From positions 62,001 to 126,000 of the forward strand of contig NZ_UQRQ01000009.1 of assembly GCF_900543425.1 (NCBI RefSeq): a stretch of 64,000 bases of DNA. Reading direction: 5' to 3'. The DNA comes from an uncultured Sanguibacteroides sp. (GTDB lineage Bacteria > Bacteroidota > Bacteroidia > Bacteroidales > Marinifilaceae). Under the pieces are notes generated by a model. It worked only from the letters and a program-made list of their open reading frames with translations, did not search any database and was not told the origin of the DNA. Shown piece by piece: positions 43,464 to 52,103 of the stretch (positions are counted from its first letter, which is position 1; every line of letters begins with the position of its first letter). The position numbers and the translations under genes are program-made.

Positions 43464-43527
43464 AACACATTTTTCTACAAATTTATTTATATATTTTATT
43501 TATAAAACAATCAGGCCTTTTATTTTA

Positions 43528-44190
43528 TCAACTCCCTCCCTTTTTTTGCTGATAAAAAGTACAATATCGGTTTAAAACACATTCGTCACAGAACGGGTTC
43601 TTTTTTCGACAAACAAAGGCGGCATAATCCAATATAGCCCAATTTAATTCCTTACAACGTCTGACCTCTATAATATCATTCGCCAATTCCTGAATCTCTT
43701 TATCAAAACGAACATCTATAAACTCTCCCGGTTTAAAATAACGTTTCAACAAACGGGACATATTTACGTCCAAGAGAGGCTTTCGATTAGACAAAACGAA
43801 CAGTTCATAGGCATTTGTCACGTACAATCCGATAAAACCGGAATCAGCCAACTGGTTGGAATCCTCCGGCAACTTTCCTTGTTTTTGCTTGAGATCCTGT
43901 CCCAATTTATACAAACGTTTCGCCCGGTGATGATACAAGCCTAAAGGATGCATGATCTCCTCCAACTCTTCCAGAGTCGCATTCGACAAAGCCTCCCAAT
44001 CCGGGTATTTGGAAAAGAACGTATCGTAGTAGGCGGCAACCGTCTCGGCCTTCGTTCGCTGTAACAATATCTCCGAGAGTATCTGTTGGTATTTCGTCGC
44101 ACCCGGCTCCCGCCAGGGAAACGAACGTCGATTCCGATCGAACCACTCCAACAGCCTTCGCTGTAAATATTGTACCATTACCTCTTTCAT
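43528..44190 (-). CDS. HhH-GPD DNA glycosylase, MutY/MIG-like with Fe-S cluster
   Basis: 220 residues. 'FPWRE' and SEILLQRTKAETV match the MutY/EndoIII start; the helix-hairpin-helix region has Tyr 123 where EndoIII has the catalytic Lys; Asp 141 (LLDVNMSRL) is the conserved catalytic Asp. Cys 194, 201, 204 and 210 form the C-x6-C-x2-C-x5-C iron-sulphur loop. Lacking the MutY C-terminal domain and carrying Tyr, it is closer to MIG-type mismatch glycosylases than to EndoIII. It removes a damaged or mispaired base; the exact substrate is unclear. Confidence 0.75.
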   Translation of the reverse strand: MKEVMVQYLQRRLLEWFDRNRRSFPWREPGATKYQQILSEILLQRTKAETVAAYYDTFFSKYPDWEALSNATLEELEEIMHPLGLYHHRAKRLYKLGQDLKQKQGKLPEDSNQLADSGFIGLYVTNAYELFVLSNRKPLLDVNMSRLLKRYFKPGEFIDVRFDKEIQELANDIIEVRRCKELNWAILDYAAFVCRKKNPFCDECVLNRYCTFYQQKKGGS

Positions 44191-44526
44191 TATTCATTTA
44201 CGTCCTAAAAACCGCCTTTCATGAAAAAAAACATAAGACAAAACTAACAAAAAATTCTTCTTGATATACCTGAACCCGTCGGAGGAATAAAACCAATTCA
44301 TCAATCTCCACTACAATATTTGCTATTTATATTGCATTATTAGAATAAAATCTTATATTTACACAAAACACCGAGAAGAATTTTAGTTTACAGGGAAACC
44401 GAGAAACCGTTGAATTGGTAGATGTTACTTTATTAAAGACAAGAATAAGTTCCCACGATTTTTTTTCAGGCACTAATTTTCGCAATTGATACATCAGAAG
44501 TACAATATATTATAAAGAATAAAACT
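44191..44526. other. Intergenic gap with possible promoter
   Basis: About 335 A/T-rich bases between divergent genes. TATATTTA near 44350 resembles a -7 element. No gene was found. Confidence 0.4.
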
Positions 44527-45255
44527 ATGAAAACGATCATCGACATTATTCAATTTCTAAAAAGACCTGATTTTGAAGCCACTCAGGATAAATCATGGAA
44601 TAAAATAAAACTATTCTTCGTCATATTTTTATGGTTATTATTGATTGTGTATGTGGCAAATCTACTGGCAGCCATATTAGAGTCCTTTATTTTTAATCAT
44701 CCTATGATACCTAACACAGCCCTCTATCAAATTTACCCGGACAATGGACTATATCTATTCCAAATGGTCCTATTGGGTCCTATCATAGAAGAATTTAGTT
44801 ACCACTATGCGCTCGGTCGATTTAATCTCACTAAAATTAAAATCTCGTTAAGCCTGATCATCTCGTTTTATATCTCTTATTTTCTATACGTGTATAAATT
44901 CAGAGAGCTTTGTGGATCAAGTTATATCTGCCATTTTCTTGCTCTATACGGCACTATTCTTTCAATCGCAACCATTCTTTTCTTTACCATGAGTCTATTG
45001 AACAAGCAACTCGCCTTATTCGAAAGCAAATGGGATAAGTATTATACCGTCATTTTTTATTTATCGGCAATTCTTTTTGCTATTTACCATTTCAATATGC
45101 CAACCCGGTTTTTGTTTGCCTTTTTTGCCGTAGCTTTACTATTCGGATATACAAGAACCCGTTTGGGATTCGGTTACGTTATCGCACTCCACATGTTGTG
45201 GAATACGTTAACCGCACTCGGCTTCTTGGCATATAGCACTTGGGGACGGGGCTAA
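44527..45255 (+). CDS. CPBP-type intramembrane protein
   Basis: 242 residues, about six to eight membrane helices. PIIEEFSYHYALG (motif 1, Glu-Glu), 'AIYHFNM' (motif 2 His) and 'VIALHMLWN' (motif 3) match CPBP/Rce1-like families, though the usual Arg after EE is replaced. Relatives are intramembrane proteases or bacteriocin self-immunity proteins. Partner unknown; no bacteriocin gene is nearby. Confidence 0.7.
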   Translation: MKTIIDIIQFLKRPDFEATQDKSWNKIKLFFVIFLWLLLIVYVANLLAAILESFIFNHPMIPNTALYQIYPDNGLYLFQMVLLGPIIEEFSYHYALGRFNLTKIKISLSLIISFYISYFLYVYKFRELCGSSYICHFLALYGTILSIATILFFTMSLLNKQLALFESKWDKYYTVIFYLSAILFAIYHFNMPTRFLFAFFAVALLFGYTRTRLGFGYVIALHMLWNTLTALGFLAYSTWGRG

Positions 45256-45646
45256 AGTGCTAAATTTAGCATTTCAATAATGAAAAAAGCCCTCAAAGAG
45301 ACTATACACGAGGAGTCGACAAAACTTTCAAATAACTTTGCCCACTTCTCAACAGAGTATTTTCAAGTTACTAACAGCCAACCCTGTTTTTTTCTACTTC
45401 TAAAACACAAACCTTCAAAATAATTCAACAAAAATCAATCCTCTGGTTTATAAATTTATTAACTTTAAGGCCGACGAGCAGAAAGAATAGCAGAAAAATA
45501 TCTTTAATTAAATATAATCATTCTGTATAATGAGATTCGCAAAAGATTTTGTTGGAAATATTTCATTTATACCTTAAAACGATATAAATTTGACAAATCA
45601 ATGCGAATGTGTTAAATATTTAACAAAACAATATAAAATGCTTCCT
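45256..45646 (+). promoter_or_regulatory. Upstream region of the lysine fermentation operon
   Basis: About 390 bases. A 14-bp palindrome TGCTAAATTTAGCA (45258-45271) follows the CPBP gene stop. TAAATTTG (45585-45592) fits the -7 consensus about 55 bases before the first operon start; the -33 match is poor. No B12 or lysine riboswitch pattern was recognised. Confidence 0.5.
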
Positions 45647-46291
45647 ATGGATAAATTCATTTCAATCGAAGAAGCCGTATCTAAAGTAAAAGACGGTATG
45701 ACCATCATGGTAGGTGGTTTTTTGGCCAACGGAACCCCCAACAAAATTGTTGATGCATTGGCGAAATCAGGAGTTAAAAATTTGACGTTGATTTGCAACG
45801 ACACGGCATACCCGGATAAAGGAGTAGGTCAGTTAATTGCCAATAAACAAGTAAGTAAATTGTACGTTTCTCACATCGGGACGAACCCGTGTACCAGCGA
45901 ACAAATGAATAGCGGAGAGCTGAAAATAGAGTTCTGTCCCCAGGGAAGTCTCGCCGAAAGAGTTCGTGCCGGAGGTAACGGACTGGGAGGTATTTTAACC
46001 CAGACAGGCTTAGGAACGATCGTAGCAGAAGGAAAAGAGATCATTCGGGTAGACGGGAAAGAGTATTTGTTGGAAAAACCTTTACGTGCCGACGTGGCTT
46101 TGATTGGAGCGAGTTTAGGAGACAAATCCGGCAACTTGGTTTACAGAGGTACTTCCCAAAACTTCAACCCATTAATGGCTGCTGCCGCCGACTTGGTCAT
46201 TGCAGAAGTTGCAGAGTTAGTTGAAGTAGGTAAAATTGCAGCAGAGAACATAAAGACCCCGGCCATCATGGTCGATTTTATGATAAAATAA
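45647..46291 (+). CDS. atoD: CoA-transferase subunit A (acetoacetate/butyrate type)
   Basis: 214 residues from ATG 45647 (MDKFISIEEAV). A longer frame begins at a TTG (45590) overlapping the -7 box and is rejected. GGFLANGTPNKIVDAL, 'GVGQLI' and 'HIGTNP' are typical of the alpha subunit of family I CoA-transferases. With subunit B (56118) it moves CoA from butyryl-CoA to acetoacetate, linking lysine breakdown to butyrate. It is first in the operon, almost 10 kb from its partner gene. Confidence 0.9.
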   Translation: MDKFISIEEAVSKVKDGMTIMVGGFLANGTPNKIVDALAKSGVKNLTLICNDTAYPDKGVGQLIANKQVSKLYVSHIGTNPCTSEQMNSGELKIEFCPQGSLAERVRAGGNGLGGILTQTGLGTIVAEGKEIIRVDGKEYLLEKPLRADVALIGASLGDKSGNLVYRGTSQNFNPLMAAAADLVIAEVAELVEVGKIAAENIKTPAIMVDFMIK

Positions 46292-46336
46292 AACAAAGCA
46301 TACATACCTTAACTCTAACAAATTAATAAAAAAGAT

Positions 46337-46726
46337 ATGGAAAAAACAATGATACGTTTAAGAATGAGTGCCAAAGACGCTCATTACGGTGGAAATTTAG
46401 TAGATGGAGCTCATATGGTACATTTGTTCGGCGACGTGGCTACGGAATTATTGATCATGCATGACGGTGACGAAGGACTGTTCGTGGCTTATGACAACGT
46501 AGAGTTCCTTGCTCCTGTTTACGCCGGAGATTATATCGAGGCTACCGGAGAGATCGTGAAAGTAGGAAACTCTTCCCGGAAGATGGTTTTCGAGGCAAAG
46601 AAAGTCGTCGCTGCCAGACCTGATATTTCTGCTTCGGCAGCAGACGTGTTAGCGGAACCGATCGTGGTTTGTCGTGCAAGCGGAACCTGCGTGGTGAAAA
46701 AAGAAGATCAACGAAAAAATCAATAA
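46337..46726 (+). CDS. kal: 3-aminobutyryl-CoA ammonia-lyase
   Basis: 129 residues, hot-dog fold. MIRLRMSAKDAHYGGNLVDG and 'VEFLAPVYAGDYIEATGE' are characteristic of Kal. The enzyme removes ammonia from L-3-aminobutyryl-CoA to give crotonyl-CoA. It sits 4 bases ahead of kce, its functional neighbour in the pathway. Confidence 0.92.
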   Translation: MEKTMIRLRMSAKDAHYGGNLVDGAHMVHLFGDVATELLIMHDGDEGLFVAYDNVEFLAPVYAGDYIEATGEIVKVGNSSRKMVFEAKKVVAARPDISASAADVLAEPIVVCRASGTCVVKKEDQRKNQ

Positions 46727-46730
46727 TCAC

Positions 46731-47558
46731 ATGGAGAAATTAATTATCACAGCAGCCATTTGCGGGGCAGAAGTAACCAAAGAACAAAACCCCGCTGTTC
46801 CTTATACAGTAGAAGAAATCGTCAGAGAAGCTAAATCTGCTGTAGATGCAGGTGCGGCTATTGTTCACCTTCATGTCCGTGAAGACGACGGTACTCCGAC
46901 CCAGAGCAAAGCACGTTTCAAAGAGTGTATTGATGCTATTTACAAGGTATGTCCCGATGTAATTATTATCCCCTCTACCGGTGGAGCCGTGGGAATGACT
47001 GCAGAAGAGCGTCTTCAGCCGACAGAGCTATTCCCTGAAATGGCGACCCTCGATTGTGGTACTTGTAACTTTGGAGACGATGTATTTGAAAACACGATGC
47101 CCATGATGAGAGATTTCGGGAAAAGGATGTTAGAAAACAATATCAAACCGGAATACGAATGTTTTGAAATGGGACATTTAGACACGGTACTAAACATGGC
47201 CAAGAAAGGTCAGGTTCCCGGTGCTCCCATGCAGTTCAATTTCGTTCTCGGCGTTCCCGGATGTACCCCTGCCACGGTACCGAATCTTTGTTGGCTTGTA
47301 AACGCAATCCCCGCTGGTTCTACCTGGACAGCAACCGGTATTGGCCGCCATGCGTTCACCCTTGCTGCTCCTGCTATTGTCATGGGTGGTAACGTGAGAG
47401 TCGGTTTTGAAGACAATCTCTACCTGGAAAGAGGCGTACTTGCCAAATCCAACGGCGAATTAGTAGCTAAAGTCGTTCGTCTGGCGAAAGAATTAGGCAG
47501 AGAGGTTGCAACCTCGGAAGAAGCAAGAAGAATTTTAAATTTAAAACCATTAAAATAA
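46731..47558 (+). CDS. kce: 3-keto-5-aminohexanoate cleavage enzyme
   Basis: 275 residues, BKACE family TIM barrel. 'AIVHLHVREDDG' contains the two zinc-binding His, and 'GGNVRVGFEDNLYL' the conserved Glu. It converts 5-amino-3-oxohexanoate plus acetyl-CoA into acetoacetate and 3-aminobutyryl-CoA. It is followed after 7 bases by the first kdd. Confidence 0.95.
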   Translation: MEKLIITAAICGAEVTKEQNPAVPYTVEEIVREAKSAVDAGAAIVHLHVREDDGTPTQSKARFKECIDAIYKVCPDVIIIPSTGGAVGMTAEERLQPTELFPEMATLDCGTCNFGDDVFENTMPMMRDFGKRMLENNIKPEYECFEMGHLDTVLNMAKKGQVPGAPMQFNFVLGVPGCTPATVPNLCWLVNAIPAGSTWTATGIGRHAFTLAAPAIVMGGNVRVGFEDNLYLERGVLAKSNGELVAKVVRLAKELGREVATSEEARRILNLKPLK

Positions 47559-47565
47559 AAGTTTT

Positions 47566-48609
47566 ATGCAGAAAAAAGGAAATAAATACGGAACACACCG
47601 CGTGATCGAACCGAAAGGGGTTCTGCCACAACCGGCCAACAAAATCGACAACAACATGGATGAAATCTACGACAACGAGATTTTAATCGATGTTCAAACT
47701 TTAAATATCGATTCTGCCAGCTTCACTCAAATCGAAGAACAAGCCGGTGGCGACAAAAAGAAAATTGCCGAAATCATGATGGGTATTGTTGAAAAACAAG
47801 GAAAACATCGGAATCCGGTAACCGGTTCAGGCGGAATGTTACTTGGAACTGTAGAGAAAATCGGCGATGCTTTAAAAGGCAAAATCGATTTGAAAGAGGG
47901 AGATAAAATCGCAACCTTGGTTTCTCTTTCTTTAACTCCGCTTCGCATTGACAAGATCAAAGATATTCGTCCGGATATCGATCAAGTAGACATCGACGGT
48001 AAAGCTATCCTGTTCGAAAGTGGCATCTATGCTAAAATTCCGGCTGACCTTCCCGAGAACTTAGCACTTTCTGCCTTGGATGTTGCCGGAGCTCCGGCAC
48101 AAACGGCTAAATTGGTAAAACCGGGAGATACGGTATTGATCATCGGAGCCGGTGGTAAATCAGGAATGCTGTGCTGCTACGAGGCTAAAAAGCGTGCAGG
48201 AGTAACCGGTAAGGTAATCGGTCTTTGCCACAGCCCCAAAAGTACGGAACGTTTACAGAAACTCGGATTCTGTGACTACGTATTCTCTGCCGACGCCACA
48301 CAACCGGTTCCGGTAATGGAAAAAATCAGCGAGTTGACTAACGGAGAAATGTGTGATGTTACCATCAACAACGTAAACATCACCGATACCGAAATGACCA
48401 GTATTCTTTGTACGAAAAATACCGGTATCGTATACTTCTTCTCTATGGCTACCAGCTTCACGAAAGCAGCCTTGGGAGCAGAAGGTGTTGGTAGCGATGT
48501 AACCATGATCGTCGGAAACGGATATACCAAAGGACATGCCGAAATTACTCTTCAAGAGTTAAGAGAGTGTGAAGCTCTAAGAAAAATCTTTACTGAACTT
48601 TACGCTTAA
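47566..48609 (+). CDS. kdd: L-erythro-3,5-diaminohexanoate dehydrogenase, copy 1
   Basis: 347 residues. A nucleotide-binding loop VLIIGAGGKSGMLCCYEAKK, 'LDVAGAPAQTAKLVK' and the C-terminal 'FFSMATSFTKAALGAEGVGS' belong to Kdd. It oxidises 3,5-diaminohexanoate to 5-amino-3-oxohexanoate with NAD+. A second copy follows 73 bases downstream. Confidence 0.92.
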   Translation: MQKKGNKYGTHRVIEPKGVLPQPANKIDNNMDEIYDNEILIDVQTLNIDSASFTQIEEQAGGDKKKIAEIMMGIVEKQGKHRNPVTGSGGMLLGTVEKIGDALKGKIDLKEGDKIATLVSLSLTPLRIDKIKDIRPDIDQVDIDGKAILFESGIYAKIPADLPENLALSALDVAGAPAQTAKLVKPGDTVLIIGAGGKSGMLCCYEAKKRAGVTGKVIGLCHSPKSTERLQKLGFCDYVFSADATQPVPVMEKISELTNGEMCDVTINNVNITDTEMTSILCTKNTGIVYFFSMATSFTKAALGAEGVGSDVTMIVGNGYTKGHAEITLQELRECEALRKIFTELYA

Positions 48610-48682
48610 AAATAATGAAACTGTGGTCTGCAAGGTTTTTTCCATTGCAGATCACAGTACTTTTACTATAATCAAAGACTCG

Positions 48683-49720
48683 ATGAAAAAAGGATGTAGA
48701 TACGGGACACATAGGGTAATTACCCCGGAAGGGACTCTACCCCAACCGGCCTTAAAATTGGACAACACGATGGAGATATACGACAATGAAGTCCTCATTG
48801 ACGTACAAACTTTAAATATCGATTCCGCCAGTTACACACAAATCAAACAAGTATGTAACGGAGAGGCTTCCCGGATGGAGGAGATGATCCTCTCGATCGT
48901 AAAGGAGAGAGGAAAAATGCAAAACCCGGTGACGGGCTCCGGAGGGATGCTTATCGGTACCGTGAAAGAGATAGGGCCAAACTTTCCGGACAAAAGCCTG
49001 AAGGTAGGCGATAAAATTGCTACTCTTGTCTCCTTATCTTTAACTCCTTTAAAGATTCATCGCATAAAAAAATTAGATCCGGCATCCGACCAAGTGGACG
49101 TCGATGCGGAAGCTATTTTGTTTGAAAGCGGGTTGTATGCCATACTACCCCATGACATCCCGGAGAAATTGGCATTAGCCCTTCTGGATGTTGCCGGAGC
49201 TCCGGCACAAGTGGCCCGCCTTGTAAAAGAAGGAGATACGGTTTGTATCATCGGAGGCGGTGGTAAATCCGGTATTCTGTGCTGTTACCAGGCCATGAAA
49301 AACGTGGGACCTTACGGAAAGGTCATTGTCGTGGAATTCTCTGAAGAAAATGCACGACGGATAAAAGAGATGAATTTAGCCACTCACGTGATTGTCGCCG
49401 ATGCGACAAAAGTGATGGACGTATATAAAAAGGTGACGGAAATTGCCGGAGAGAGAGGATGCGAGGTAACCATCAACAATGTCAATGTTCCCTCAACCGA
49501 AATGACCTCTATCCTAATCACCAAAGGACAAGGATGCGTTTACTTCTTCTCTATGGCAACCAGTTTTACCAAAGCAGCTTTGGGAGCCGAGGGAGTGGGC
49601 AAAGATATAAGCTTAATCGTGGGAAACGGTTATGCAAAAGGACATGCGGAACTAACCCTGAATATCGTTCGGGAGTCAGCATGCATCCGGGAGTTATTTG
49701 AAAAACTGTACGTGAAATAA
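48683..49720 (+). CDS. kdd: L-erythro-3,5-diaminohexanoate dehydrogenase, copy 2
   Basis: 345 residues from ATG 48683 (MKKGCRYGTHRV). The frame runs 20 codons upstream to 48623, but the extension does not match copy 1. It shares nearly every motif of copy 1 but has GGGGKSGILCCYQA in the nucleotide loop and a different charge pattern around the cofactor region. Different cofactor or substrate preference is possible; redundancy is the simpler explanation. Confidence 0.9.
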   Translation: MKKGCRYGTHRVITPEGTLPQPALKLDNTMEIYDNEVLIDVQTLNIDSASYTQIKQVCNGEASRMEEMILSIVKERGKMQNPVTGSGGMLIGTVKEIGPNFPDKSLKVGDKIATLVSLSLTPLKIHRIKKLDPASDQVDVDAEAILFESGLYAILPHDIPEKLALALLDVAGAPAQVARLVKEGDTVCIIGGGGKSGILCCYQAMKNVGPYGKVIVVEFSEENARRIKEMNLATHVIVADATKVMDVYKKVTEIAGERGCEVTINNVNVPSTEMTSILITKGQGCVYFFSMATSFTKAALGAEGVGKDISLIVGNGYAKGHAELTLNIVRESACIRELFEKLYVK

Positions 49721-49782
49721 TTTTAGGAGCGAATTTTTCAATCCATTATATAGAATCAAACTAAAACTAAAATAAAAAAGTG

Positions 49783-51024
49783 ATGTCAGAAAGCAGACGA
49801 AAAGAATTTTTTCCGGAAGTTACCGATGAGCAATGGAATGACTGGAAATGGCAAGTGAAAAACAGAATCGAGACTGTCGATCAATTGAAAAAATATCTCG
49901 AATTAACCCCGGAGGAAGAAGAGGGCATTCGTGAATCATTAAAGACGTTAAGAATGGCGATTACTCCTTATTATTTGAGCCTAATCGACAAGAACGATCC
50001 TTATTGTCCGATCCGTAAACAATCCGTACCTTCTGTTCTGGAACTACACAAGGCTGCTGCGGATCTGGAAGATCCCTTACACGAGGATAGTGATTCTCCC
50101 GTTCCCGGACTGACCCATCGTTACCCGGACCGGGTATTATTCCTGATCACCGACCAATGCTCCATGTATTGCCGTCACTGTACCCGCAGACGTTTTGCCG
50201 GTCAGCACGACTGCGCTTCTCCGACTGAAAGAATAGACAAGTGTATCGACTATATCGCCAGAACACCACAAGTAAGAGACGTCCTATTGTCGGGAGGAGA
50301 TGCTCTCCTGGTAAGCGATGATCGTTTGGAATACATTATTAGTAAACTAAGAGCCATTCCGCACGTGGAAATTATCCGTATCGGTAGCCGTACTCCGGTC
50401 GTTTGCCCTCAACGTATTACTCCGGAATTGGTAAATATGTTAAAAAAATACCATCCGGTTTGGCTGAATACTCACTTCAATCATCCCAATGAGATTACGC
50501 AGGAATCAGCAGCAGCATGCGCTCGTTTGGCTGACGCCGGAATTCCATTAGGAAACCAAACCGTATTATTAAGAGGCATAAACGACTGTACTTACGTGAT
50601 GAAAAAACTAATGCATGGTCTGGTGAAAATGCGTGTTCGTCCTTACTATATCTATCAATGCGACCTCTCCACGGGTATTGAACATTTCCGTACCCCGGTA
50701 TCCAAAGGTATTGAAATCATAGAAAATTTACGCGGTCATACCTCCGGTTATGCTGTTCCGACCTTTGTTGTGGACGCTCCCGGTGGAGGAGGTAAAACTC
50801 CGGTAATGCCTAATTATGTTCTTTCTCAATCTCCGAAGCGGGTAGTATTAAGAAATTATGAAGGCGTTATCACGACCTATACGGAACCGACAGATTATCA
50901 AGAAGAGTGTCATTGTCCGGAATGTGAAAAAGCTCGCAGAGAAGGTATTGCGGCTCTTTTGCATGGAGATCAACTCTCTATTGAACCGAAAGTTCTGGCT
51001 CGTCACGAAAGAAATAAACACTAA
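49783..51024 (+). CDS. kamA: Lysine 2,3-aminomutase (radical SAM)
   Basis: 413 residues from ATG 49783; a GTG directly before it is in frame. Cys 126, 130 and 133 (CSMYCRHC) bind the 4Fe-4S cluster. PGGGGKTP carries the PLP Lys, and the end has CHCPEC, the zinc-binding Cys region. It turns L-lysine into L-beta-lysine using SAM and PLP. It is the entry step of this fermentation route. Confidence 0.96.
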   Translation: MSESRRKEFFPEVTDEQWNDWKWQVKNRIETVDQLKKYLELTPEEEEGIRESLKTLRMAITPYYLSLIDKNDPYCPIRKQSVPSVLELHKAAADLEDPLHEDSDSPVPGLTHRYPDRVLFLITDQCSMYCRHCTRRRFAGQHDCASPTERIDKCIDYIARTPQVRDVLLSGGDALLVSDDRLEYIISKLRAIPHVEIIRIGSRTPVVCPQRITPELVNMLKKYHPVWLNTHFNHPNEITQESAAACARLADAGIPLGNQTVLLRGINDCTYVMKKLMHGLVKMRVRPYYIYQCDLSTGIEHFRTPVSKGIEIIENLRGHTSGYAVPTFVVDAPGGGGKTPVMPNYVLSQSPKRVVLRNYEGVITTYTEPTDYQEECHCPECEKARREGIAALLHGDQLSIEPKVLARHERNKH

Positions 51025-51034
51025 TACTATTTAA

Positions 51035-51072
51035 ATCGACGATGATGAAGAATATTCTTCATCATCGTCGAT
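51035..51072 (+). promoter_or_regulatory. Perfect 38-base palindrome between kamA and kamB
   Basis: Two 19-base arms (51035-51053 and 51054-51072) are perfectly complementary; an RNA hairpin of about 17 bp is expected. It stands 10 bases after the kamA stop and 16 before the kamB start. A/T follows but no long T run, so RNA stability or partial termination is more likely than a full terminator. Confidence 0.7.
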
Positions 51073-51088
51073 AATAATAATAATCGCC

Positions 51089-52096
51089 TTGCCTTTTATT
51101 GAAGAGATATTAAAATATAACAGTATTTCTATCGTCGGGTTGGCAAAAAATGCCGGAAAGACGGAATGCTTAAACTATATTCTTAATCGAGTTAAGAATA
51201 CAGGAAAGCGATTTGCCCTAACTTCCATAGGCATTGACGGAGAAGACCGGGATCAGGTTTGTCAAACTCCCAAACCGGAGATCGAATTGTATGAAGGCAT
51301 GCTCTTTATCACCTCTGAAAAACACTACAGGGAAAAGAGGCTGATAGCTGAAATCATGGATGTAAGCAATCGTCAGACCTCTTTAGGCCGCCTGATCACA
51401 GCCAAAGCTGTTTCACAGGGAAAAGTATTGTTATCCGGTCCTCCGGATACGGCTTCCTTACGACACCTCATCGAAGGGATGAAACGCTTTAACGTGGATA
51501 CGACGATCGTGGACGGAGCTTTATCGCGTCTCAGTCTCAGCTCTCCGGCTGTAACGGAGGCCATGATATTGGCAACGGGAGCCGCTCTTTCTTGTAATAT
51601 TCCTCAATTGGTCAGGAAAACAAAGTACGTGTACGACCTCATCTGTCTGGATACTGTAAATGCAACGACTGCACGTCAATTGGCAGACATTGAAAACGGA
51701 GTCTGGTCCATAGATGAAGCGGGAATCATTCACGATTTGAATATTCCCTCTGTTTTTATGTTGGAACAACATAAAGAAGATATTTTCCGTCACGGAAACA
51801 CTCTTTTCGTTGCCGGAGCAATTAGTGATAAATTATTACAGTTTCTGAGAATACAAAAGCAAATTAAAGATATAACGCTGATTATTAAAGATTTCACTCG
51901 GGTATTTGCATCCATGGAATCTTATTACGCCTTCGTGAAAAGAGGAGGACAATTGAAAGTATTGCAGAAAAGTAAGTTACTTGCCGTATGTATCAATCCC
52001 CTATCTCCCGATGGTTATTGTTTAGATCCGGAGGAGTTAAGGCTTGCTATGCAGGAAAGTCTGCAAATACCGGTATATAATGTAAAAAGAATTTGA
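51089..52096 (+). CDS. kamB: Lysine 5,6-aminomutase reactivase subunit KamB (putative)
   Basis: 335 residues with a likely TTG start at 51089; no in-frame ATG exists between the last upstream stop and GLAKNAGKT. SIVGLAKNAGKTECLN near residue 14 is a P-loop. The gene order kamA-kamB-kamC-kamD-kamE is that of known lysine-fermenting bacteria, where KamB and KamC are considered reactivating factors for the B12-dependent 5,6-aminomutase. Function is by synteny. Confidence 0.75.
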   Translation: MPFIEEILKYNSISIVGLAKNAGKTECLNYILNRVKNTGKRFALTSIGIDGEDRDQVCQTPKPEIELYEGMLFITSEKHYREKRLIAEIMDVSNRQTSLGRLITAKAVSQGKVLLSGPPDTASLRHLIEGMKRFNVDTTIVDGALSRLSLSSPAVTEAMILATGAALSCNIPQLVRKTKYVYDLICLDTVNATTARQLADIENGVWSIDEAGIIHDLNIPSVFMLEQHKEDIFRHGNTLFVAGAISDKLLQFLRIQKQIKDITLIIKDFTRVFASMESYYAFVKRGGQLKVLQKSKLLAVCINPLSPDGYCLDPEELRLAMQESLQIPVYNVKRI

Positions 52097-52103
52097 AACG
52101 AAT

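Noticed and set aside
45256..45646. Cobalamin or lysine riboswitch before the kam operon
   Set aside because: I looked for B12-box and lysine-switch conserved segments and found none; only a short palindrome and a promoter-like box are present.
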